From assembly GCA_049999725.1 (NCBI GenBank), contig JBNGIS010033816.1:1-24656 (forward strand): DNA of 24,656 bases, in the 5' to 3' direction. The position numbers and the translations under genes were made by a program. Shown in pieces: positions 10,643 through 19,867 of this stretch (position 1 is its first letter; each line of letters begins with the position of its first letter). This DNA comes from Haplomitrium mnioides (taxonomy: Eukaryota > Marchantiophyta > Haplomitriopsida > Calobryales). A model generated the notes under the pieces. The model saw only the letters and a program-made list of their open reading frames with translations. It ran no database searches and was not told where the DNA came from.

Positions 10643-11881
10643 CTATACATCCACAGCCACATTATAGTCCAGATCCAGTTCATCCACTTTAACTCCCTCA
10701 AAAAGTAAACCAGATCCATGTTTTCTACCAGGATCTTTCCTCACTTTCTCCTCTTCCATCTCTCTTTGCTTTTCCATTCTATTTTCATGTTCCCTCTTCT
10801 CTTGGAGTTCTTTCTGCAGCTCTCTAGAAACCTCCTTTGAAATATCCTGAAAATACTTAGGATCGTTCTTGTTATACTTTGGATTCACAACAACCTTAGG
10901 GTTTCCTCCTTCTACTTCACCCCAGCTTGGTCTCTTCTTTTCCTTGCTCTTACTCCTAGTTTTCACTTTGAACAAGACAATCTCCTCAATTGGTTCCTCC
11001 ACTAGCATCCTCACCTCTCGTTCAGGTCTTGGTGGCTCTACATACTTCACCATTAACTCTATCATAGGTGGGACTGGACATTCAGCTTCAAGGTATCCAG
11101 ATTTCTTACAGTTCCCACAAAAAAGTATATATGCCACTGGCTTTCTTGCATGAGGGCATGCATTAGCATAATGATCAGGTGCTCCACAATTATAGCACGC
11201 TGTAAATCTCCTACCAAATTGCACTGGAACTAATTGAGTTCGTGGTGCAATTGATGACACCATCGTTTGCTGAATTGCTGGAACATATAACGTTTTGGGC
11301 ATCTATTGATACTGTACCCTCTCCATTGGTCTTCCTTTGCCCTGCACTACCGCATATACAGGGTACTGTACTAGCCCAAAATCCATCATTTGGGGTTCTT
11401 CCTCAACCCAATAAGGAGCTTGTAGATACATCACAATAGGAGGAGGATACTTACATTCCTACTCCATATGAACCTCTTTCTTGCAACGGGTACACCAAAC
11501 ATTATTTCAGAAAGGAGTAGTGGACCTTCTCTTTCTAGAGCAGGCAGCTTGCTTAATCATCATTTGCTCCATTTTCTTTGTTAGCTCATTCATGTCCTTA
11601 CCCAAACCATATTCTCCTTTCTTAACTCTTGTTTTCTTTTTCTCCTCCTTTGAATCTGAAGAGGATAATAATTCCTCCTCTTCAGAGGAACTAGATTCCT
11701 CATCTGAATCTGAGCTAGAGCTCTCTTGAACCCTGTTGGATTTCTTGCTTTTTTTTTTTTTCTTGTCTTTCTTTTTCTTTTTCTTTTTCTCCTCTTCACT
11801 ACTGCTAGACTGAGAATCTTTAAACTTTTCCTCTAGCTCTGCAGTTTCATATGTCTCCAAGACTCTAATAGCTTCCTCCAA
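10643..11881 (-). pseudogene. Ty3/gypsy gag C-terminal half with three zinc knuckles
   Basis: The segment opens with MEEAIRVLETYETAELEEKF and a 60-residue tract of alternating Ser/Glu and Lys blocks, then coiled-coil-like MNELTKKMEQMM. A TGA follows at about 11507. Three CX2CX4HX4C nucleic-acid-binding knuckles follow in the same phase: one at 11494-11453 (CTRCKKEVH..., with an in-frame TAG at 11461-11459 inside the knuckle), CYNCGAPDHYANAC at 11197-11156, and CGNCKKSGYLEAEC at 11119-11078, where the His is Tyr. A Glu/Arg-rich tail leads to the protease. The knuckles bind the element RNA in related families. The Lys/Ser/Glu tract is unusual and may have grown by slippage of AAG/TCC-like triplets. 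Confidence 0.6.
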
Positions 11882-12074
11882 AGTAGTAGCCCTAGTTTTT
11901 CTTACATAACGTCATTTCTTCTTTGACAATCCCTTCAAGTACCATTCCAAATCCACCGTAGGATTGTTCACAATGCCCAACTTTTGCTGCATTGTTTAGG
12001 GTCAGCTTGGTCAAGATTCTTGTAGAATATACTGCCCCTCTGAACTCTATCACCAGGGCTATCTTCAAATCTAC

Positions 12075-12701
12075 TCATGTAGGAAAAATTGCTCTCAGAT
12101 TATTGTACCACTCTCTTACTTTTCTTGAAAATAGAGCATCAACTAGTCTTAACCGGTCTGCATTTGAATCTTCCTGGTTAGCTCTATTGATGCCCTCAAA
12201 TCTCTTCACCCATGTGTCCACATCATCTTTCAATATTCCCTTGAAAATATGATATTTAAGCTTTGTTCGATAACTCCCAATAGGAGCTGGTTGAGCCATA
12301 GCTGATACTAGATATGTTGCTAATGGGAACAGTGTCACTGGTGTCACTTCTGTTCTCAAAACAACATTGGGTTGTGAAGCTCCACTCCCTTGAGTACTAG
12401 TAAATGTGGCTGAATTCTTAGTAGAAGAATAAGAAGAAGAAGTAGAAGTAGAAGAAGGTAGATTTTATTTAGGGAATGATGTTAAACCGATAATACCCCC
12501 AGGAGTAGTAACATCAGTCCACTGAAATTGAGCTATTGGTGACTGAGGCCCAGAAGGTTGAGCTCCCCTCTGTGTTGGTTCTTTTTCGCCACCAGCAACT
12601 ATTACTTCCTTAGACTTCAATTTGAATTCCTCTTGTCTCTCCAACCTTACTTCTCTTTCTTTTCTTTGTCTCTCTTTGTCCTCTTCTGAAATTTCAGGCA
12701 T
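12075..12701 (-). pseudogene. Ty3/gypsy gag, N-terminal half
   Basis: From the ATG at 12701 the product begins with a highly charged stretch (MPEISEEDKERQRKEREVRL), then a Pro/Gly/Ser-rich linker, an in-frame TAA at 12467-12465, and a run of Ser codons. The capsid-like retrotransposon gag segment follows (about 12290-12080), recognised by FKGILKDDVDTWVKRFEGI, NADRLRLVDALFSRKVREWY and NNLRA. This matches the plant retrotrans_gag family (structural protein that forms the particle). The phase is lost after 12075, where the downstream gag sequence moves to another frame. Confidence 0.65.
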
Positions 12702-12890
12702 TCACATATCCTTACTAATGACTACAAAGTATGCTCTTCTTTTCTGAATTTTCCCAAACTGAAAAGAACAAAATACAGAACACTAAAAAAACTAACACAA
12801 CATAATGTTAAGAACCGAATTTAATAGTGGCAAGTAAAATAAGTTCCCAACATCACTGATAACACTCTAACAGACATCTAAGAACAAACA

Positions 12891-12910
12891 CTAGAAACTA
12901 GACGGCGCCA
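12891..12910 (-). other. Ty3/gypsy primer-binding site
   Basis: On the minus strand TGGCGCCGTCTAG begins at 12910, five bases after a possible LTR end (ACCA). The first nine to ten bases match the complement of a tRNA-Asp 3' end (…ACGGCGCCA), which plant Ty3/gypsy elements commonly use; beyond that the match fails. It lies about 190 bases before the gag start, as expected. Confidence 0.65.
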
Positions 12911-12916
12911 GAAAAT

Positions 12917-14079
12917 GGTCATATCGTAGTATAGAGTGAACACTCCAGCCCCAAATAGCACAACCAGGGATCAAACCACGTAAGATCTATATAGAAATTT
13001 GCTCTTAAATCGTTTTTACAGACTTTCTAGATTCTTTATAGAGTTTTGAAACTGCTTTCTATCAGTTCAGAGATGAACTGCTTTCCTTCTCTTGGTCTGA
13101 CAACCCTTTCTCCAAATAAATACAAACAAACACTTCTAACATAGTAGCATATTAGAACATTAGCTAAGAATCACACAAACCGCATGATTGACATTCCTAG
13201 GATAAGAAAACTAACGTACATGCAGATTTTAAACTAGAGCTATTTCAGAAATATCCCCAAGCAACCTGTCACCCAACTTGCTTGGAATTTTCAGAACAAC
13301 ACTCTAGTGCCTACCTTCATTACACCAACTCCCTTCCCTCAAGTTGGATACTCGGGTCACTCCAACCTGATATACCCCAGAGGTTGATGCTGAGAACTCA
13401 GCTATGGAACGATCCTCCTTGATCTCACATCCAAATGTTGTTCATCTAACCATCCACTACTCTATTTAATTGTGAAATGGCACACCTATTTCATAGGCAC
13501 ATACAATTCTGAACAATACTAGCTCTGCTACAATCCACCAGCAAGCATCCAATAGTTGGAGAATCACAAAAGGTTCTTTATTTCAAGATTCAATAATCTG
13601 ACACACGTATACAAACATAGAATAGAACAAAACCCAAAGTACACTTGATTGCCACCAAATCTCCCACAAATTACAATATGGAATTCAGATCCTAGATCCA
13701 CCAACATAATACAATCAGGTACTCCCTAACATGTCCTTCTCTAATGCAATCTTTCCGATTTCCCAAATTGAAAACTTGCAGAACATTTATCACCAGAATA
13801 TGATTTCAGTTCCTTGTTCCTCACTCATGCTGCTCTTTCTGAATCTGCAATTTCCAAGAGCAGTGGAACTCATAGACAAAAATCTATTGAACTTTATATA
13901 TGAAGCACAAATGTACAATGAGATAACCAACATGATAGGAACTCGACTCAAGCTTGTACCCCTATCCTGCTCTAACTAACTCTAACAAAATAGTTGTCAC
14001 TATATTCACAAACCTCTAAGAAAAACTAACTTCCCTTCTAATGTTTCTTCTAACCTTACTCTTTCTCAGTAATCTTCCT
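12917..14079 (-). other. Probable gypsy LTR and flank, no gene
   Basis: This AT-rich stretch lies just upstream (minus sense) of the gypsy primer site, where the 5' LTR should be. It has no coding potential I trust; an open stretch at 13731-13979 shows no motif. The LTR start cannot be fixed because the partner LTR is missing and the copia element interrupts at 14226. Confidence 0.35.
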
Positions 14080-14225
14080 ATTAGAACTAATTACTTACAT
14101 AATGTTCTTAAACTAAATAACTAACTTTACTTACACACTAACTTATCTCTTTATTAGAACTAAATACTAATAAATGTTCTTATACTAATTCTTTCCAACA
14201 TAACTCCTTATTAGAACTAACACTA
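14080..14225. repeat. Short tandem duplication cut by the copia LTR
   Basis: ATTAGAACTAA followed by an A/T spacer and aAATGTTCTTAtACTA begins at 14080 and 14153, and a third copy begins at 14210 but ends after ATTAGAACTAACACTA where the copia LTR starts. The spacing is 73 and 57 bases. The truncated third copy suggests the copia element inserted into, or was joined to, this repeat. Confidence 0.5.
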
Positions 14226-14313
14226 TGTTGTAGCATATGAGAGACACACACACAGCAATAGACAGTGCCGCACTTTACTTCATAGATGAAATCCCACACG
14301 ATGTTGTACATAA

Positions 14314-14365
<52 letters not shown>

Positions 14366-14385
14366 TTCATCCTAGTCCTATAACA
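14226..14385 (-). repeat. Copia 3' LTR with TA expansion
   Basis: It has the ends TG...CA in minus sense (TGTTATAGGACTAGGATGAA to CATATGCTACAACA) and pairs with 21408-21531. It is about 36 bases longer than its partner, almost wholly because of an expanded (TA)n. The short length of both LTRs is within the copia range but low. Confidence 0.85.
14316..14362. repeat. (TA)n microsatellite in the LTR
   Basis: About 47 bases of uninterrupted AT/TA dinucleotides, where the partner LTR has only a short tatctatatata at the same place. In minus sense it falls close after the LTR start, where a TATA-like promoter element could lie in the partner copy. Confidence 0.9.
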
Positions 14386-14395
14386 CTCCCCCTTG
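14386..14395 (-). other. Copia polypurine tract
   Basis: On the minus strand CAAGGGGGAG directly abuts the TG start of the 3' LTR. This is the site that primes plus-strand DNA synthesis in LTR elements. Its position fixes the inner border of the LTR. Confidence 0.8.
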
Positions 14396-14827
14396 ACTGA
14401 TTCTCCTAATCGAATCAATCACAATTCTAGAATTAGTCTGAATCAATATGCCCCTATATTAGTGGTCTCATTAAAACCCTCCTGCTTTCTTCTGAGGGAA
14501 AGAGTGCCACCACATGTAGGGTATTTATATCAGAAATAGATTGTGTGTGGTGTATCATGTATCTAACAACAGTACTGTGAGTTTATCACTCAAATCTTTG
14601 TTGTGATTTTGTCGATGTCGATGTGGTGTTGTGCTTCTTGCATCTATATGGACAACTTGTTGAGCCCTCATCTGTCTTATGAAAAACAGGTGTACATCAC
14701 TAGTGTTGCATGTAGTGTCACATGAGTATCTGTAAAACAAATCACATGGTTAAAACATGTTTACTCAATAACATAAACTGTGGTATATAAAATCTGAAAA
14801 TAGTCAGAATCAGATAAAATGGATATG
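14396..14827. other. Copia 3' untranslated region
   Basis: Some 430 bases lie between the RNase H stop codon and the polypurine tract. The overlapping open stretch at 14555-14740 shows no motif. I see nothing else in it. Confidence 0.55.
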
Positions 14828-15359
14828 TCAATTTTGCTTTTTGTTGAGTTCAGATAATTTTCGTAGACCAATTCCTTCTGTATGTGCCCTATGTAGGGTA
14901 GTAGGTAGGGGTTTTGTGAAAATGTCAGCCCTATTGTCTTTTCTTGGTATCCATTGCACCTTAATATGTTCACCATGTTGTTCATAAGTATAGAAGAATT
15001 TAGGAGCAATGTGTTTGATTCTGTCTCCTTTAATGAAGCCTTGGGCTATTTGTTCAACATATGGTCTGTTATCTTCATAGAGTATTGTAGGTGATTGTAT
15101 AAGTTGATGTCCAGTATTAGAGTTGATGTGATCAATCAACTATCTTAGCCAAATACATTCTCTACTAGCCTCTTATAAGGCTATAATTTTGGCATGATTA
15201 GTAGAGGTTGTGGTGATGGTCTGTTTTGTGCTTTTCCATGAAATAGCTGTGCCCCCTTTTAGGAATACATATCCTATTTGTGATTTGGCATCATCAGGGT
15301 CAGATAAGAATCCGACATTAGCATAGCCAATGATGTCGTTTTCTGCATTTTTCGGGAAG
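14828..15359 (-). pseudogene. Copia RNase H domain, broken
   Basis: The RNase H part follows reverse transcriptase in the same phase. The first catalytic position reads YANVGFLSD, with Asn (codon 15319-15317) where the family has Asp, and the second reads TSTNHAKIIAL, with Lys (codon 15190-15188) where the family has Glu. The third acidic position (LYEDNRPYV) is intact. Two in-frame stops lie near 15173 and 15139, then the usual C-terminal VQWIPRKDNRADIFTKPLP is clear. In the family this domain removes the RNA template; here it should be inactive. Both replacements are G-to-A on the coding strand. Confidence 0.75.
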
Positions 15360-16951
15360 AATAGACCCATGTCTACAGTGCCTTTCAGGTATCTGAAAAC
15401 TCGTTTTATGCCATTCCAATGGCGTATAGTTGGTTGTGAGCTATGTCTTGCCAGTAGGTTTATAGCAAAAGCAATGTCGGGTCTGGTCTGATTTGCAAGG
15501 TACATTAATGCTCCTATGGCTGATAGGTATGGCTTCTCTGGTCCAAGTGTGGGTTCTGTTTCCTTCCTTTTGGAGAACATGTCTTTTGTAGGATCGAAGG
15601 ATCTCATTTCCATAGGCGTGCTCATTGGATGAGCTTTCTCCATGTTGAATTGTTTTAGCATTTTCGATGTGTAAGTTGACTGGTGTATCAGGATGCCATC
15701 ATGTAAGTGTTCGAATTGTATTCCCAAGCAGAAGTCAGGTTCGCCAATGTCTCGCATTTCAAAGATATTTTTCAGTTTCTCAATAGTGTCGGAGGTCATG
15801 TATGGTGTCCCAAAAATGTTGATATCATCTACGTAGATTGCCACTATAACGTATTCTGGTGTTTCCTGTTTCATGAATAGGCACATGGCAATGTCATCAT
15901 TTGTAAAATTCATTGCCATCATCTCTGATTTGAATCGTTGATACCAATTTTTGCCGCTTTGCTTGAGGCCATACATCGATCTCATGACCTGGACTGCCAT
16001 TTGAGGGTCCGATCGATTTGATGGCATTTTTGTTGCATTTGTTGAATGCTTTGTCGATGGAATGCTTCCATGTACACATGATCGATGTGGGACTAAAGGT
16101 CTTTTGTCATGGTGTTTGTTCAGCTTATTTGCGGGTTGGACTGAAGGTCCTTTCTTTTGCCAATCCGCCATGCATGTTGATGGGACTGAAGGTCCTTAGT
16201 TGGACTGCGTGCTCAGTAAGTATGCTGGCTGGACTAAAGGTCCTGATATCACAGTGTTAAGCATGTTGTTCATTGTATGGAGCTTTCTCTTTGTCATGAG
16301 GACAGTAGGTCCTTTATGTTGTAGCCATTTGTGGATTATAAGTCCTGTTGTCGATTTATGTGTGTGAGGGACAGTAGATCTACCCTCATACATTTTACAG
16401 TGAGGGACAGAAGATCCAACCTCAGCTGTTTGGCATTGAGGGACAAAAGGTCCAACCTTTGATGTGTGGCATTGAGGGACAAAAGGTCCAACCTCATATG
16501 TGTGGCATTGAGGGACAAAAGATCCAACCTCAGATGTTTTCTTCTCCCCCTCAATGTGAAATGATAACCTTGATATGAGTTCTAGAGGTGCCTTCATATA
16601 GATCTGAGAGTCAAGTATGCCGTACAAGTAGGCTGTAATAACGTCCATGATGTGCATTATGAGGTTCCGTTGAATGGCGAATGCTATCATATATCTGTAT
16701 GTAATGGAGTCCATTACGTGTGAATACGTCAGGTTGTAGCCAGGTATTTGGGTGTATCATTTTGCAACAAGTCTGGCCTTGTATCTAGTGACGTCGCCCT
16801 TTGCATTTCTTTTTCTGACAAATATGAATCTGTAGTCAGTTAGAGTCATGTCGGGCGTTGCTGGAGTGATAGAGCCAAAAACTTGGCGATGAATCAAAGA
16901 ATCTAGTTCTGAGTTAATTGCTTTTTCCCATTGTGGCCAGTCCTGTCTAGA
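15360..16951 (-). pseudogene. Copia reverse transcriptase, with in-frame insertion
   Basis: The domain starts after SRQDWPQWEKAINSELDSL and runs through FVRKRNAKGDVTRYKARLVA, a TGA near 16756, and IMDVITAYLYG (first catalytic Asp intact). It is interrupted at about 16540-16090 by a translated minisatellite and resumes at RSMYGLKQSGKNWYQRF. The catalytic box YVDD is intact at 15835-15824 in VAIYVDDINIFGT, followed by LMYLANQTRPDIAFAINLLA and YLKGTVDMGLFFP. The insertion falls between the D-box segment and the YGLKQ segment, inside the polymerase fold, and would be expected to disrupt it. Its length preserves phase, although a TGA lies near 16196. Confidence 0.85.
16089..16547 (-). repeat. 36-bp minisatellite inside the reverse transcriptase
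   Basis: Five units start exactly 36 bases apart (GGGACA at 16368, 16404, 16440, 16476, 16512), each containing GGGACAaaAGGTCCAACCTC and a tail tgtgtggcattga. A looser series of GGACTgaaGGTCCtt-type copies continues leftwards near 16089, 16140, 16183, 16229, 16300 and 16333. Minus-strand translation gives a 12-residue repeat, EVGPFVPQCHTS, in phase with the polymerase. Each unit carries a GGAC...GTCC inverted repeat. Family reverse transcriptases have no such segment at this point, so it was gained in this element or its lineage. Confidence 0.85.
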
Positions 16952-18352
16952 TTACGCGTCCCGTACGGAGATGGGATCTGGTGTATTGTCATCTATACTT
17001 TGAGATACTGAGTAGGCAAACATGTCGTCTATGTCTGTTTTATCTCTTGTCCAGATATGACCGGCATGCGAATAGTCGATGGATATCTCGTCATTGTCTG
17101 GAATTGTTGATCTTAGTGTGTCTGATGTTCTGTCTTGGGTTGGTAATATGTTGATATTGGTGTGATGTGAATTGTCAGGTTTCAACTTATTTTTGGAGCC
17201 AAGCGGGCGTCCTCTTTTGGCTTTGGGCGCAATATCAGTAGCAAGTCTGGATTCTTTTTGTAGTCTTGCAGGTGCATTTGCTGCATCGATATGGGATTTG
17301 GTAATGCCTGCTACATCACTGAATGCGTCTGACGTTTTGGCAAATGTGTGTTGGATGTGAAGTATTTTCTGTACTTCATAATCAGATTGTCCTGTTCTGG
17401 CATCAGGTTGAAGGATCGAGTTTTTATGCCATATCAGTTCCTCTGTATGTATTGTTGGGTTGGTAGATGTGTCCTGTGTTAAGGGTGGGAACGTATCCTC
17501 AAAGAATTGACAATCCGCGAATCGGGATTTGAAACCGTCGGATGTGCTGGGTTCGAGGTATCGAGTTATTGATGGGGATTCAAAACCAATATTTATCCCT
17601 CTCTGACGCTGTGGTCCCATTTTGGTTTGGTTGGGGCCGAGGATTGGTACCATGACCAGACATCCGAAGGTTCATAGGTGTGTGATGTTGGCGGGTATGC
17701 CTATTGCAAGTCGGTGTGGTGAGTAACTGTTGAATGCTGATGGTCTGAATTTTATTAAGGTGGCTGCATGCAGTACAGCATAGCCCCATGCGGATGTAGG
17801 AAGGCTCATGTTCAGCAGTAACGGTCGAACGATAAGTTGTATACGTTTAATTGTTGATTCAGCTATCCCATTCTGGAAATGAACGTGAGGTACTGAGTAT
17901 TGGATATCTAGGTCTGCTAATGTGCAGAATTTGTCGAATGTTTTAGACGAAAATTCGTCGGCGTTGTCAACTCTGAGAGTTCGGATCGGGTATTCAGGGA
18001 ATTGTGTGGTTAGCTTTAGGATTTGTGAGAGTAGTTTGGGGAATACCATATTTTTGGTTGTGAGTAGAGATACTTGTGACCACTTTGATGATGCATCAAT
18101 AGTTACTAGAAAATATTTGAATGGTCCGGATGGAGGATGAATGGGTCCGCAAACGTTTGCATGGATCCGTTCAAGGAATCGTGGGATTTGTTTTGTTGTC
18201 TTCTGTATTGGATATACGATCTTAAGTTTTCCTTATGCACATGTCATGCATGGGGATGTGGAGGATATCGGTTGTACATTGTCACGAATGCCTATGCTGT
18301 CGTGTTTTAGTCTGTAAAACATGTCTTTGCTTGGGTGTCCAAGTCGATTATG
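16952..18352 (-). pseudogene. Copia integrase and linker, broken
   Basis: The integrase begins at an HHCC zinc finger, HNRLGHPS (His at 18352 and 18337) and CMTC (Cys at 18250 and 18241). The catalytic core shows HANVCGPIHP, where Asn (codon 18157-18155) replaces the first catalytic Asp, then LRVDNADEF (Asp at 17968) and NGIAESTIKR (Glu at 17860); the Asp-Glu spacing is 35 residues, as in the DD35E class. Stops occur at 18235-18233 (after CMTCA) and 17674-17672 (before TFGC). The C-terminal linker carries an AT-hook-like KRGRPLGSKNK, common in plant copia proteins. A TAA near 16954 ends the open stretch. Family role: joins element DNA to the host chromosome. Confidence 0.8.
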
Positions 18353-18943
18353 CTAGAGTTGAGCATCCGAGATTCGTATCGAGGATGTAAGGTATGAATA
18401 AATGTGCGTCATGTACAGTCCGGGTGGAGACAGTGGGAAGGTTTCTTGTACTTGCGTATTAAGTCCTGTCAGTAGCATAATGTGTAAGACTTCTGTGTTA
18501 GATGTCCTTCCTATTTGAATGTGATATCCGTTTTGTCGGATGTCTCGAAAGCTTATAAGGTTCCTTGTAGCCGTGGGTGCGTATATGGCTAAAGGAATGT
18601 TCAGTATGGTTCCGTTTGGGAATCGTACGGTGGCAGGGCTATAACCTTCTTCTATTTGGTTATGGACGGTGATAGTTGTCATTTGTCGAGAAGAAGGAGT
18701 GATCGAAGAGAAGAGGTTTCGATCCTATAGGATAGTGTGCGAGGTGCCGCTATCGACAATGCATGTGTTGTTGTGGTCTGCTGTCTGAGTTGGAGCCAAA
18801 TGTTGTATCGTATGGCTCTTAAGATGCATGTTGTATGTTGAGTAGTCGTCGACATCGGGGATTTCCAGGAGATTCCTATGGAATTCAAGTTGTGTATACC
18901 TGATACTGTTTTGGTACAGTTTGACCAGGTGTGCAGGGACTCA
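18353..18943 (-). pseudogene. Copia protease, broken
   Basis: In the gag phase, TCIVDSGTSHTI contains the DSG active site (Asp codon 18754-18752), followed directly by an in-frame TAG at 18727-18725. The remainder, VRFPNGTILNIPLAIYAPTA and TRNLISFRDIRQNGYHI, matches the copia protease C-terminus. A TAG at 18355-18353 separates it from the integrase finger. In the family the protease dimer processes the polyprotein. Confidence 0.8.
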
Positions 18944-19867
18944 GCATACTGATTGTGTATGTCCTCGAGTTCCGCATCTATGGCATGAGGTCTGAGTGTT
19001 CCTCGGTTAGGAAAAGTGTTTTTGGTTGCGCATATGTTGTCGACCACCTCTTGGTGTCCATGGACGTGGTCTGCGCTCAGGTGTGTAGGAGGTATAATTC
19101 TTCCTATTCTTATCCCTGTTTGTCAAGGGTGAAGGTCGGTTGGTATGTGAGTATTTGGTACTCCCCTTGAATATGGGGTTTCCTCTTCCTCCACTTCTTC
19201 CTCTTCTTGTGTGAGGTCCTCGTGTACGGTTTGCAGGGTGTGTATTGTGTTGTGTGAAGTGTGATTCAGGGTTTGCGGGAGGTGCAACAGAAACGGGAGG
19301 TCGCTTTTTTGCGTTCTCCATGAGTAGTATTTGATGTTTCTCGGCTAGGAGCATATATGCGATAAGTTCTGAGTATCTTGTGAATCGCATGTTGCGATAT
19401 TGGGATGCCAAGATAAGGTTGCTTACAGGGAATGTTGATAGGGTCTTCTCGATTTGTTCTTCATCCGATACAAGGTGGCCACATATGGCCAGCTGGGAGG
19501 CGATCCAGAATAGTTCGCTATTGTAGTTCACAATCGATGTGTGATCTTGGACGCGGAGGTTTATCCAGTCATGTCTCGCTGCTGGGAGCGATATGGATGT
19601 CAAATGGTCAAATCGTAATTTGAGTTCATCCCAGAGTATTCTGGGGTTGTGGTGATTCAGGATTTGGAGCTTGAGTGGTTCCACAATATGGTGGTGGATG
19701 AGGATTAAGGCTCGAGCAGCGTCGCGAGGGTTTGTGCCCTCGTCGTGTGTCAGGATATCTTGGATGCCTTTTGATGTCAGGTACGTAGTAATGTCTAGTG
19801 ACCATGACTGGTAGTTCAATCCATCGAGTTTCAGTGTTGGGAATTTTAATGAACCGACGGGGTTCAT
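18944..19867 (-). pseudogene. Copia gag with CCHC zinc knuckle, broken
   Basis: I place the start at the ATG at 19867 (MNPVGSLKF), because the family's capsid domain begins close to the start with FPTLKLDGLNYQSWSLDI; the phase is also open upstream to 19990. The domain continues through ILWDELKLRFDHLTS and a basic RGR/RGG-rich tail. An in-frame TAA occurs at 19009-19007, then a perfect knuckle CHRCGTRGHTQSVC at 18985-18944, immediately followed by TGA at 18943-18941. Gag forms the particle and binds element RNA. It is in the same phase as pol, as expected for copia elements with one polyprotein. Confidence 0.8.

Larger units (their letters stand above)
9839..12916 (-). mobile_element. Ty3/gypsy remnant: primer site, gag, protease
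   Basis: Read on the minus strand the order is primer-binding site, gag, zinc knuckles, aspartic protease, then abrupt loss of homology at the 73-bp satellite. No reverse transcriptase, RNase H or integrase is present. Either the 3' two thirds were deleted when the satellite became adjacent, or the element belongs to a non-autonomous gag-protease group. In-frame stops and one frame change show it is inactive. No 3' LTR or target duplication can be seen. Confidence 0.75.

Noticed and set aside
12075-12252. Plus-strand open stretch opposite gypsy gag
   Set aside because: The minus strand carries recognisable gag sequence over the same bases; the plus-strand reading is a shadow.
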